This document shows, one piece after another, positions 8,650-17,499 of a stretch of 64,000 nt of DNA. The stretch's first letter is position 1. Each line of letters opens with the position of its first letter. The stretch is taken from positions 2,593,657-2,657,656 of the forward strand of contig NZ_KB933398.1 of the NCBI RefSeq assembly GCF_000392615.1. Reading direction: 5' to 3'. This stretch comes from Lysinibacillus sphaericus OT4b.31. Its GTDB lineage: Bacteria; Bacillota; Bacilli; Bacillales_A; Planococcaceae. Made by a program: the position numbers and the translations under genes. Under the pieces are notes generated by a model, which ran no database searches, was not told the origin of the DNA, and worked only from the letters and a program-made list of their open reading frames with translations.

Positions 8650-11600
8650 CTAACCCATGATTAAATCATAAACGGCCATTGTCGATTCCATTGGTGTTGC
8701 GTTCAGCTCTTTTTGAAGTTGCTGTACACATTTTTCATACCATTTTAACGCGAGGGAGCGGTTTTGCAATTGGTAGTGACTATACATCAAAAGTCGATAG
8801 CCTTCTTCCCACAGTGCATCCTCACGAATCATTTTTTCTGCATAGTAAACCGCTTGCTTAAAGTTTTGTTGTCTTGTGGCATTTTGCGCTAATCTTTCGA
8901 GTACTTCAATGTATAAAGTCTGCAACTTCTCTCGATCTTGCGTCAGCCAATCTACTTGTTTTTTTTCCACATAAAGCGTATCTGTATAACTCGACTCCGC
9001 AAGTTGCAACCATTCATTCGAATATTGTGGATCAAATTCTTCCATTCCTAACGCAAAATAAAAAAGAAAACGTTCCACATCGATTTGCAAAAAACGAATA
9101 TGCTGCAATTGATACATATTATTTTTTCGATGAATAAAAAAACTTTCCTGGCGTGCATTTCTATTTGGTTCAAGAACCTTTAATAGTGTATTTAAGACAA
9201 CTTTAAAATCACGATCAAGTGTATCGACTAATCGTTCTGGCCACAACGTTTGGGCAATCTCTTCCTTGGGAATATACCGATGACGATGACAATATAAATA
9301 GACGAAAAGCTCCTTGGCTTTTTCCCGTTGCCATTCTTTGTCCTCAAGTTGCCGATGATTGCGGATTAAATTTAAATTTCCAAAAAGATTTACTTGGATT
9401 TCATGTGCTGGATAAGCCATTGTGACCTCCACTTGGAAATAGTTGCACATCGTTTGAATCGCTATGTTTTCACTTGCACAGGTATAGCTATATTGTAAAA
9501 GCTCATAAAAAATGATGGCATTCGACGGTCCTAAAATGGTTCTACGTTGAAAAAAGTATTCATAGCCATTGTCGATACATTGGCTGGCAAATTGATTAAA
9601 ATAAGCGATAAAGAGTTGTGCATTATTCTCTTTGAAAGCAATAACCGATTGGTAGAATAAAACATGCATGTCCCCGTTTTGATCGCCACAGACCTGAAAT
9701 AACCGCTGTGCCTTCAATAATAGTTGCTTTGCCTTATCAAATTCATTTTGCGAAAGAATTATTTTCACTTCAGCAAGTAAAATAAGGGCAGTCATCCAAG
9801 CATCATGTACTTGCTCCGTTTCCTGCAAGCCTAATGCCAAATATTTTTTGGCGGATACAATATCCCCTTGTGCATGTTTGACAATGGCAAGCCCCATATA
9901 CGGTTCAGCCTTAACACGAGAAATATTCATCCTATTCATTAGCGAAATAGCTTTGTCATAAGCGTGACAGGCGCCTTCATAGTCTGGGAATTCTACTATT
10001 AACAAAGCATGTGCCTTACGAATATAGCCAACAGCTTCTATAAAAACCGATTTTTCACGGACTCCCCTTCGAATTCCTTGCTGGGCAGCGTACCATGCTT
10101 CTTTCCCTTGTCCTAGTAGTGCATAAACAAAGGATGCTAGCAATTCGCTTTCCCTGTGCGTCGATAGCAATTGTGGGGGTAGTTCCAGTCTTTTCGTCAG
10201 CAAATTTTTGGCATCAAATAATTGACCAGTTCTTAACAATATACGTACATCAACATTTGCCCGTTGCACAACGCTTTCGTTTAAAGTCACTTTTTCAATA
10301 AATTGTTTTGCCTCTTTTGCTTTTCCTAAATTCACAAGATTTTCAGCATACTGTCGTTGAAGTTCTAAGCGTTCTTCTGTACTTAGTAAATTGTCATGCA
10401 CTAACGCTAATGCCTGTTTCAAATACGGTTCGGCTAACGCTGGCTGAATCGTATCAAGGTAAATATGTGCTAATCCTGCTTGTGCTTTCGTCATAAAGAG
10501 GACATCATTTGCACTTTTGGCGATGCTTGTACACATTTCATAGGCATGCTTTGCCTTTTCATAATATGCACGATAGCGATGACATTCCCCTTCAAAATAA
10601 TACAATTTGTAAAATTTCATTTTCTCATTTGACGAAAAACGATTGATCTTTTCTAATAGCCACTCAAATTGACCAGCTTGTACTAGACTATCAGCATAGT
10701 TTTGTAATAATTCTCCACAAAAATCTGGATCATTCGTTTTAAATGCATGATGTAGAATCGCCTGAACGTTTTTCTTATTTACATAATACAAAGCCGCTTT
10801 TTTATGTAAAATAGTATATTGTGTAGCGTTTTGTTGCCATTTCATTTCTAAAAATCGACTAAATAAAGAGTGGAATCGATATAATCCATTACTAGCTATT
10901 GGTTGAATAAATAAATGCTTATGGACGAATTGTTCTAGTGCTTCTGCTACTTCTATGTTATAAAATTGAGCGATTAATGGCTCTGAGAACGTAGGGAAAA
11001 TCGCAAATTGCAGTAATGCTTCTTGCTCAAATTTACTCATCTTCAAAAAAACTTCTTCTGATAAATAGGAGAACAAATCATTTGTGTGACTGTTTAGCCA
11101 GTGGTCAAGCACCTCACTATGCCATTGCTCGGCCAATAATGAAATACTGATAGCCCAACCTTCTGTAATTTCGATTACTTTTGAAGTCTCTTCCTCCGAT
11201 AAGTGAACATTTACATAATCTTCAAAAAAAACAGTGACTTCTTCGGCAGAAAAGGCTAAATCTGTTTCAGCAATAATCAACAATTGCATTTGCAACTTCA
11301 TTTTTCTAATGATATCCCAATTCGGTAAAGCTCTAGAGGCAATAATGAAATGGATGTTAGGTGGTGAAAATTCAATTATTTTTTCCATTACATAGTTAAT
11401 ATGAAATTCATGATCCACTAAATGGTAATCGTCAATAACAATTACAAAGGGCTCTTCTGTCTCACATAAACAATTAACGAAAAGTTTATACCAACGATCT
11501 AATTCTTCTATTTTTGGAAAGCGTGATAGCTGATCCCATGTATCGAACCCTATTCCAAAATGGGGAATGACTCGTTGAAGACTATGAAACAAATATCTTA

Positions 11601-11838
11601 GAAATGGGAGGATATTATCGTCCTCTTCGGAAGCGCAATACCAAGAAAATCTAGTGGTTTCCGTGTGGAGAAATTGTGTGAGAATCGTGGTTTTCCCATA
11701 TCCTGCGCCACTATGGATAAATGTACATGTCAGGTCAAAACTTTTTTTTAGCTTTTTCATTAGCAAAGCTCGACTAATACAATGATTTGATGGCTTTGGT
11801 GGAATACATTTCGACTGAATAATAATATCTGTTGTCAT
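8650..11838 (-). CDS. Large MalT/BTAD-type transcriptional activator
   Basis: A 1062-residue regulator. The N-terminal STAND/MalT-like NTPase has Walker A GAGYGKTT near residue 45 and Walker B FVIVIDDYH near 135. A long helical middle part of about 400 residues has TPR-like repeats. The C-terminus has an OmpR-type winged helix (KELFVYLYCHRHRYIPKEEIAQTLWPE) followed by a bacterial transcriptional activator (BTAD) TPR domain. This is a signal-integrating ATPase plus DNA-binding module, as in MalT and SARP regulators, but with the winged helix rather than a LuxR helix-turn-helix. No target is evident: the next gene upstream is ddh in the same direction, separated by two hairpins. Confidence 0.82.
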   Translation of the reverse strand: MTTDIIIQSKCIPPKPSNHCISRALLMKKLKKSFDLTCTFIHSGAGYGKTTILTQFLHTETTRFSWYCASEEDDNILPFLRYLFHSLQRVIPHFGIGFDTWDQLSRFPKIEELDRWYKLFVNCLCETEEPFVIVIDDYHLVDHEFHINYVMEKIIEFSPPNIHFIIASRALPNWDIIRKMKLQMQLLIIAETDLAFSAEEVTVFFEDYVNVHLSEEETSKVIEITEGWAISISLLAEQWHSEVLDHWLNSHTNDLFSYLSEEVFLKMSKFEQEALLQFAIFPTFSEPLIAQFYNIEVAEALEQFVHKHLFIQPIASNGLYRFHSLFSRFLEMKWQQNATQYTILHKKAALYYVNKKNVQAILHHAFKTNDPDFCGELLQNYADSLVQAGQFEWLLEKINRFSSNEKMKFYKLYYFEGECHRYRAYYEKAKHAYEMCTSIAKSANDVLFMTKAQAGLAHIYLDTIQPALAEPYLKQALALVHDNLLSTEERLELQRQYAENLVNLGKAKEAKQFIEKVTLNESVVQRANVDVRILLRTGQLFDAKNLLTKRLELPPQLLSTHRESELLASFVYALLGQGKEAWYAAQQGIRRGVREKSVFIEAVGYIRKAHALLIVEFPDYEGACHAYDKAISLMNRMNISRVKAEPYMGLAIVKHAQGDIVSAKKYLALGLQETEQVHDAWMTALILLAEVKIILSQNEFDKAKQLLLKAQRLFQVCGDQNGDMHVLFYQSVIAFKENNAQLFIAYFNQFASQCIDNGYEYFFQRRTILGPSNAIIFYELLQYSYTCASENIAIQTMCNYFQVEVTMAYPAHEIQVNLFGNLNLIRNHRQLEDKEWQREKAKELFVYLYCHRHRYIPKEEIAQTLWPERLVDTLDRDFKVVLNTLLKVLEPNRNARQESFFIHRKNNMYQLQHIRFLQIDVERFLFYFALGMEEFDPQYSNEWLQLAESSYTDTLYVEKKQVDWLTQDREKLQTLYIEVLERLAQNATRQQNFKQAVYYAEKMIREDALWEEGYRLLMYSHYQLQNRSLALKWYEKCVQQLQKELNATPMESTMAVYDLIMG

Positions 11839-11992
11839 TAAATGATAACCTCCCCATTTTACTGACGATTAGTAGGTTACTGAACGGAGCTCCTAGTTAC
11901 ATCTCATTTCCAAACATAATATAGTTAAATTATTGACAGTTTACCATATATTATATGTGATATTACAGAATTCAACCCTACAGCAATATAAA

Positions 11993-12025
11993 AGGAGACA
12001 TCTCCATATCTTTGAGATATCTCCT
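11993..12025 (-). terminator. Second hairpin downstream of ddh
   Basis: On the minus strand AGGAGATATCTC pairs with GAGATGTCTCCT, with an inner ATATCT/AGATAT alternative, followed by TTTTATATT. It may back up the ddh terminator at 12106-12142 or act as an attenuator in the leader of the large regulator gene. The rest of the 11839-12151 interval is AT-rich and shows no gene. Confidence 0.5.
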
Positions 12026-12105
12026 GCTAAGAGCGATAAGCCCCCATAAATTATTTAAACATCAACAACAAATAACGTGTTCAATGAAAAATTGTTAAAC
12101 TTCAA

Positions 12106-12142
12106 AAAACCCCAATTATCATTAATTGATAATCGGGATTTT
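12106..12142 (-). terminator. Terminator of ddh
   Basis: On the minus strand AAAATCCCGATTATCA pairs, with two mismatches, with TGATAATTGGGGTTTT, followed by T-rich sequence, ten bases after the ddh stop codon. This is a typical factor-independent terminator. Confidence 0.75.
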
Positions 12143-12151
12143 GACCATAAA

Positions 12152-13132
12152 TTATAGCAAACCTTTGCGTAACTCCGCAGCTGATTTTGGTGATAACAGA
12201 CCGAAAGGAATATCAAATACTGTTTTAGCACCTTTGTCGCCAGCTTGGCTTAAACGATGTGCTGCACGAGCATAAGCTACAAGCACACTCGATGTGAAGT
12301 TTGGATTACTTTCAAGTTTTAATGAGAATTCAAGAATTTGTTTATCGTTTGCACCACTATCACCACTGCGAATAACGAAACCACCGTGTGGCATACCAGT
12401 GTGGTTCGCTTTGAATTCCTCTTCGGTAATGAAGTTTACTGTTGTGTTGTACTCGTCAAAGTAGTTTGGCATTGTCACAATTTCTTGCTCCACTTTTGCT
12501 GCATCTGCCCCTTCTTCTAGAACAACCCAACATTCACGTGCATGTTTTTCACGTGTCGTTAACTCAGGGTTTTCGCCATTGCGAACACGTTCTACCGCAT
12601 CTTTAATTGGCAACGTATATTGCACTGCATTTTTTACGCCCTCAATACGACGCACTGCATCTGAGTGTCCTTGGCTTAAACCATCACCCCAGAATGTATA
12701 AGTTGTGCCTACCGGCAATACTGCCTCTCCAAGTATACGATTTAATGAGAACAAACCTGGATCCCAGCCCACTGAAATTACTGATATTTTACCAGATTTT
12801 TGTGCTACAGCATCAACTGCTTCGAAAAACTCAGGAATTTTCGCATGAGTATCAAAGCTGTCAATTGTATTAAACCATTGTGCAAAGTGAGGTCCTTGCT
12901 CTGGTAAATCAGTTGCAGAGCCACCACATAAAATCATTACATCAATGTCTTGTTGGAATTTTTCAGCATCATCTACTAAATATACGCTTGCGTTACTAGC
13001 AACGCTTACTGTTGAAGGGTCACGACGAGTGAATACAGCTACTAATTCCATATCTGGATTTTGTGAAATTGCGTATTCCACACCGCGTCCTAAATTTCCA
13101 TAACCTACAATACCTACTCGAATTGCACTCAT
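12152..13132 (-). CDS. ddh: meso-Diaminopimelate D-dehydrogenase
   Basis: A 326-residue NADPH-dependent enzyme that reversibly converts L-2-amino-6-oxopimelate plus ammonia to meso-diaminopimelate, a one-step bypass in lysine and peptidoglycan precursor synthesis. The Rossmann start IRVGIVGYGNLGRGVE, the catalytic-region segment SVGWDPGLFSLNR and WGDGLSQGHSDAVRRIEGV are hallmarks of Ddh. The family is rare in Bacillaceae but well known from Lysinibacillus sphaericus. GAGGAGG precedes the ATG. The gene is single, with its own terminator and an unusual palindromic leader (13145-13181). Confidence 0.95.
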   Translation of the reverse strand: MSAIRVGIVGYGNLGRGVEYAISQNPDMELVAVFTRRDPSTVSVASNASVYLVDDAEKFQQDIDVMILCGGSATDLPEQGPHFAQWFNTIDSFDTHAKIPEFFEAVDAVAQKSGKISVISVGWDPGLFSLNRILGEAVLPVGTTYTFWGDGLSQGHSDAVRRIEGVKNAVQYTLPIKDAVERVRNGENPELTTREKHARECWVVLEEGADAAKVEQEIVTMPNYFDEYNTTVNFITEEEFKANHTGMPHGGFVIRSGDSGANDKQILEFSLKLESNPNFTSSVLVAYARAAHRLSQAGDKGAKTVFDIPFGLLSPKSAAELRKGLL

Positions 13133-13144
13133 TAAAATTCCTCC

Positions 13145-13181
13145 TCACGTTAACGTGACTTTGTGAAAATTTTCACGTTAA
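13145..13181 (-). promoter_or_regulatory. Overlapping palindromes in the ddh leader
   Basis: TCACGTTAACGTGA (13145-13158) is a perfect palindrome that touches the ddh Shine-Dalgarno sequence. GTGAAAATTTTCAC (13163-13176) is another, and a third TCACGTTAA copy lies at 13173-13181. In RNA the first and third half-sites can pair with the middle one in mutually exclusive ways. This may be a dimeric repressor operator or an RNA switch near the ribosome site. Confidence 0.45.
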
Positions 13182-13415
13182 ATCTAATTACAATAATACT
13201 GTGTGTTAGAAAAATTCACAATAGTTTGAGTATGTGTTTTTCTTCGTAATCTATATAAGTTTTGTATGATTTCAATACGTCAACGGCATGAATACGGTTA
13301 CATATACAAAACGTCAAAAACGGAACCATTAAGTTTTCGTAAAAGCCTTGTAAATGAAGACTTTTTCCATGGCAGGTCTTGTACAATAAAACTAACGACA
13401 AAGGGGGCATGTTGA

Positions 13416-13736
13416 ATGAAAAGTACGGGTCACTCACCAAGCACAGCATTGGCACAAGAGGAACTATTTGCATTCCAGAATGCACAGAAATCTGCTGAAG
13501 CTCATAGTGCCAACAGTAATTTAATTCCAGATGAGGTAAAACACCAAAGATATTCACCCTACAAACACCTATGTATTGGGATTTTACCTTTTGACGTTAT
13601 GCAAGAAACCCTAGACATCTCCATCAAAAAACACAAGGTCAATGCGATTGACTACTACCATAGTGGCAAGGAAATTGCACGCTGGTTCATTAAAAAAAGT
13701 GAATATAACAAGCCTCGTCCAGACTTCTTTATTTGA
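13416..13736 (+). CDS. Small conserved-looking hypothetical protein
   Basis: 106 residues, soluble, with a polar N-terminus rich in Ala, Ser, Gln and Asn and a more structured C-terminal half (YKHLCIGILPFDVMQETLDIS, then IDYYHSGKEIARWFIKKSEYNKPRPDFFI). AAAGGGGGC lies 13 bases before the ATG. The start is credible and the composition is protein-like, but I do not recognise the family. It stands alone between ddh and a broken DUF418 gene. Confidence 0.6.
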   Translation: MKSTGHSPSTALAQEELFAFQNAQKSAEAHSANSNLIPDEVKHQRYSPYKHLCIGILPFDVMQETLDISIKKHKVNAIDYYHSGKEIARWFIKKSEYNKPRPDFFI

Positions 13737-13919
13737 AGTCTGTCATAATGAATTTAACCTTTTTATTGCGCTTCTGCATCCTCGATATGCATCCTATCAT
13801 GATTGAATTATTTATTCGGTGTTTGAATTTTTACAAATGATATGTGCTCCCAATTGATGCACTTTTGTCGATGTAGGTATGGAATCTCTCTTTTTCAACT
13901 TTGAAACCTAGTTAATAAA

Positions 13920-15141
13920 TTATTTTTTTATGCCTAAATAAGTGATGGATCTCCAAACATATTCTAATGGTCCAAAGCGAAATTTCGATAGCCATAATTT
14001 ACTCATAATTATTTGGAGCGCAAAAATGCCAATGGCGATGATGATGGCTGTTGTTAAATGTAGCTTCCCGTATACGCCCAATGCAAACGGCCCAAATAAA
14101 AATGTACAAATGATAGATTGACCAATATAGTTTGTAAATGCCATTCTTCCTGGGAACGCTAACCACTGTAAAACTTTCTTTCCTTTAACCGTGTGATAGA
14201 TAAAGATTAAGCTAATAGCATAAGAGATGGTCAGAAGTGGTGAGCTAATATATTGAATTAGTTGAGCAGCTGATGAATTTTCTAAAAAGAAAGGTAGTAT
14301 CCAGCTACAACGTTCCACCAAAAATCAATGTCAATAACCAAGTAATGAAAAAGCCTTTTCGATATTCTTCAAAACGATGAATCCATTTTTTCTTCGCAAT
14401 AGCTGACCCGAATAAAAACATTAGTAAGAACGGAAGATTTGTCAATAAATAAAATATAGGGTTACCTAAATAAAGGACGTACAACCCATTACGCATTGTA
14501 TAAAAAGTTCTTTCCATAAAATTTGCATCCATTAATTCTTGAATGCCTCCATTTTGATGGGCCTCTATCGTAGCTTGCGTGAGCTGACGATTTTCCTCTG
14601 ACATTGTCATGGTCATCGTAGAATCGGAGGTTAGCGCTCCTAATGTTAATAGTCCGAAAAATAAGCAATATAAAGTAATGCTAATGATTAACATGGCATT
14701 AGATTTTAACTTATGCATGGCAAGGAGTAATAATCCTAAAATTGCGTAGTCTGTTAAAATATCTCCGAACCAAATGAAATAGGCATGGATACAACCGAAA
14801 ATAAATAAAGCAAAAAGTCTTCGAGAATATATTCCCCAGAAGTTTAATTGCTTTGCAGCTGCTCTTTCCTGCATGATAACCATTCCAAAACCGAACAGCA
14901 TGGAAAAGAGCATGACAAATTTCCCATCGACAAACATAGAAAGAAGAGTTTTGACGGTGTAATCAGCTTGATTCCAAAAAGAAGTCCATTCATTTTTAAA
15001 ACTTGGATCTTCTTGCATGTAGACAGGATAAAGGAACCAAACAATATTTGCTAGTATGATTCCGAATAATGCGAAACCCCTTAATATATCGAGTGTTTCT
15101 ATCCGCTCTTTGGCAGAAATGGGTGAAAGCTTTTGTTTCAT
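13920..15141 (-). pseudogene. DUF418 (YeiB-like) membrane protein, frameshifted
   Basis: Two reading frames make up one DUF418 protein. The first, 15141-14305 (278 residues), starts RIETLDILRGFALFGIILANI, the N-terminal signature, and ends abruptly at FGGTL. The second, 14321-13920 (133 residues), carries the rest including FPGRMAFTNYIGQS and FRFGPLEYVWRSITYL, the C-terminal DUF418 signature. The frames overlap at 14305-14321, so one base was lost or gained near there. An intact paralogue lies at 43826-44860. Function of the family is unknown, possibly transport. A sequencing error would give the same picture. Confidence 0.85.
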
Positions 15142-15530
15142 ATATATTCATCCTTTTGATTGTTATTTAGTTTTTTCAACAACCTTGTTATTGCTGATAA
15201 AACTTTACTAATAAAACTTTAAATTATAATTATCAAGATTTTATAAGGAAAACTAAAATATTATAATTTTATAAAATATTTCCTTAGAAAAATTTCATCT
15301 TTCTTTATGTATTTATGTAGAACTAGAAAAAATAAAGTGCTTGTCTTTAAGTTGGACATCCATTTTAGTCCTTAAGACCCGTTGTTTCAACGACTTCTAA
15401 TGACCTCGATGTTAAGCCTCTTTAAAAAACTATCAAAAAGGAACTAAAATAATAGACAACGATACTTATGACGAGATGATAGAACCTATTGGAATATCTA
15501 ACAGGATAAATGGCGCAGCATCCTCCATCT
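15142..15530. other. Intergenic region with no gene seen
   Basis: AT-rich sequence upstream of the DUF418 gene. The only structure is GGCGCAG/CTGCGCC (15510-15548), a hairpin that overlaps the end of the CRP-like gene and may terminate it. No coding frame with a ribosome-binding site was found. Confidence 0.5.
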
Positions 15531-16196
15531 TTATTGAATCTCCTGCGCCAATTGGTTAAGGCGTTGCACATCGATAATGTGGTAGCCATTCTTTTGCTTT
15601 TCAAGGATGTTTTCTTCACAAAATTGGGCGAGGACATATAATAAATGGCGATAGGAAACGCCTAAATATTCGCAGATTTCCGTATGCTTTTCTTTATAGA
15701 TACCTTGATCTGATGATAATTGGATAAAGGCAGCTAGACGGTTTTCCAGTGGATATGCCTGATTTTGTGTGTATTTCGAAGTCATAGTAGTGGCTTTTTC
15801 TCCTAAAAATACACATAATCTGCGTAAAAAAAGTGCATCGGCGAGTAGCCTTTCTTTACATGGCTGTGTTGCAATTGATAGACAAACTGTTTTTGTCACC
15901 GTTTGAATCCCCTTTGTATATCTAGCCTCATTGAGCAATTCTATTTCCCCCATAAACCGTGGTGCTTCTAAATATTCAATGAGCGATACTTTTCCATTCT
16001 TATGCGTCATATAGAGCTTTGTTTTCCCCTCGATCATGTAATACATCGTATCTGGGTATGATCCTTCTTGAAAAATCCATTCCCCTTTATCGAATTGACG
16101 GACTTCTAAAAATGGATAGATGTTGAAAGAGAAAAAATCATTAATCGGATAATTATCTATATAATATTGGCGTATTTCCCCTGTCAGTATTTGCAT
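15531..16196 (-). CDS. CRP/FNR-family regulator (YeiL-like)
   Basis: 221 residues: an N-terminal cyclic-nucleotide-binding-type beta roll (FDKGEWIFQEGSYPDTMYYMIEGKTKLYM) and a C-terminal winged helix (TEICEYLGVSYRHLLYVLAQFCEENILEKQKNGYHIID). The overall look is that of YeiL-type regulators rather than CRP itself; no four-cysteine FeS motif is present. GGAGAG precedes the ATG. It diverges from an MFS transporter gene, and the perfect palindrome TGAGATATCTCA lies between them, suggesting control of both. The effector is unknown. Confidence 0.85.
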   Translation of the reverse strand: MQILTGEIRQYYIDNYPINDFFSFNIYPFLEVRQFDKGEWIFQEGSYPDTMYYMIEGKTKLYMTHKNGKVSLIEYLEAPRFMGEIELLNEARYTKGIQTVTKTVCLSIATQPCKERLLADALFLRRLCVFLGEKATTMTSKYTQNQAYPLENRLAAFIQLSSDQGIYKEKHTEICEYLGVSYRHLLYVLAQFCEENILEKQKNGYHIIDVQRLNQLAQEIQ

Positions 16197-16222
16197 CTTT
16201 TTATTCTCTCCTATTCAAAATA

Positions 16223-16234
16223 TGAGATATCTCA
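16223..16234. promoter_or_regulatory. Candidate operator of the CRP-like regulator
   Basis: TGAGATATCTCA is a perfect 12-bp palindrome centred in the 97-bp space between the divergent regulator and transporter genes. CRP/FNR proteins bind such symmetric TGxxA-N4-TxxCA sites. Its position would let a dimer affect both promoters. Confidence 0.6.
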
Positions 16235-16293
16235 CATTATTGTAACGACTATCGTGCTATCATTCAACATAGTTAATGGAGGTACATAATTTT

Positions 16294-17445
16294 ATGAACA
16301 ATCAACGATGGCTTTCTCAAAATTTCTTTACATTTTTTATTACGTGGGGTATTTTCTTACCTTATTGGACAGGTTGGCTGGTGGACGCCAAACAACTAAC
16401 GGTCTCTCAGGCAAGCGTTGTGATGGGCTGTGGTCTTTTAGCAAGGGCCACTTCTAACCTCTTTTTCTTCCCAACGCTAGCAAAATATGTACACAACAAA
16501 AGACTTATTACGATTTTAGCAGTTGGGGCTTTGATGACAACATTACTTTACATACCGAGTACAAGTTTCATCATGCTCCTTGTCGTGACAATATTATTTA
16601 GTGTCTTTTACCCTGCTCTTTTACCTGCCGTTGAAAGTAGCGCAGCAACACTTGTGCAGCATGGCAATGTCCACTATGGAAAAAGCCGCTCCTATGGTTC
16701 AGTTGGATTCGTTATAGCGGTGTTAATTATCAGTATGTTAACTGGTGTCCTTGGTAAAAACGTAATCTTTTGGAGCATGATTATCGGTCTTATTGGTATG
16801 CTGTTGATGCAGCAATTAGCGACACCGAAGGAATTACTCGTTGTACCTACAAAAGAACAGCGTGCAAAATCATTATCGATGAAAACATTATGGCAGATTA
16901 AAGGCTTCCCTATTGTGTTATTCATTGTCATTTTACTACAAGGCGCACATGCCTCGTATTACAGCTATGGCTATATCTATTTAGAGGATCTGCAGGTTGA
17001 TCCATTCTATATGGGGATGATTATTAACATCGCCGTGATTTGTGAAATCTTATATTTTATGAAGGCTGATACATTATTTACAAAATGGCGTCCTTCCTCA
17101 TTATTACTGTTAGCAGCAAGTGGGTCTTCCTTACGCTGGTTACTTATTTATTTGTTCCCAAATGTTTGGGTGTTTATCGCCTCTCAAACCTTGCATGCAT
17201 TATCGTTTGCACTGGCACATTTTGCCTTTATCGGTTATTTAACCAAAACATTACCAAAGGAACAAATTCCAAATGCACAGGGACTCTATTCTGCATTAGC
17301 AATGGGGTTAAGTACCGCAATCCTGACGTTTTTAGGTGGCTATTTATATGAAATTTCGCCGGGACTATCCTTTGCAGCCATGCTTATTTGTACCGTTCCA
17401 GCAATCGGTATCTTGCTGGTGACTAGAAATAACTATAAATTTTAA
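16294..17445 (+). CDS. MFS transporter (HcaT/YwbF-like)
   Basis: A 383-residue protein with about 12 hydrophobic segments. The start FFITWGIFLPYWTGWL and the YGKSRSYGSVGFVIAVL segment resemble the MFS_1-like subfamily containing phenylpropionate transporter HcaT and YwbF. It would move a small organic acid or sugar with a proton. I choose ATG 16294: GGAGG lies at 16279-16283, inside the longer frame that begins at 16276. It is divergent from the YeiL-like regulator, which probably controls it. Confidence 0.85.
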   Translation: MNNQRWLSQNFFTFFITWGIFLPYWTGWLVDAKQLTVSQASVVMGCGLLARATSNLFFFPTLAKYVHNKRLITILAVGALMTTLLYIPSTSFIMLLVVTILFSVFYPALLPAVESSAATLVQHGNVHYGKSRSYGSVGFVIAVLIISMLTGVLGKNVIFWSMIIGLIGMLLMQQLATPKELLVVPTKEQRAKSLSMKTLWQIKGFPIVLFIVILLQGAHASYYSYGYIYLEDLQVDPFYMGMIINIAVICEILYFMKADTLFTKWRPSSLLLLAASGSSLRWLLIYLFPNVWVFIASQTLHALSFALAHFAFIGYLTKTLPKEQIPNAQGLYSALAMGLSTAILTFLGGYLYEISPGLSFAAMLICTVPAIGILLVTRNNYKF

Positions 17446-17451
17446 AAAAAT

Positions 17452-17492
17452 AAGCAGGTGGGAAAGACTATTTGTCTTCTTCCACCTGCTTT
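17452..17492. terminator. Bidirectional terminator
   Basis: AAGCAGGTGG and CCACCTGCTT form the outer stem, with GAAAGAC/GTCTTC inside. A and T runs flank both sides, so it can end both the MFS transcript and the convergent bicupin transcript. Confidence 0.85.
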
Positions 17493-17499
17493 GTTATGT

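Noticed and set aside
13216..13557. 113-codon minus-strand frame
   Set aside because: It is antisense to the better-supported gene at 13416 and lacks a ribosome site.
14305..14321. Programmed frameshift in the DUF418 gene
   Set aside because: No slippery heptamer with a following stimulator was seen; a mutation or sequencing error is simpler.
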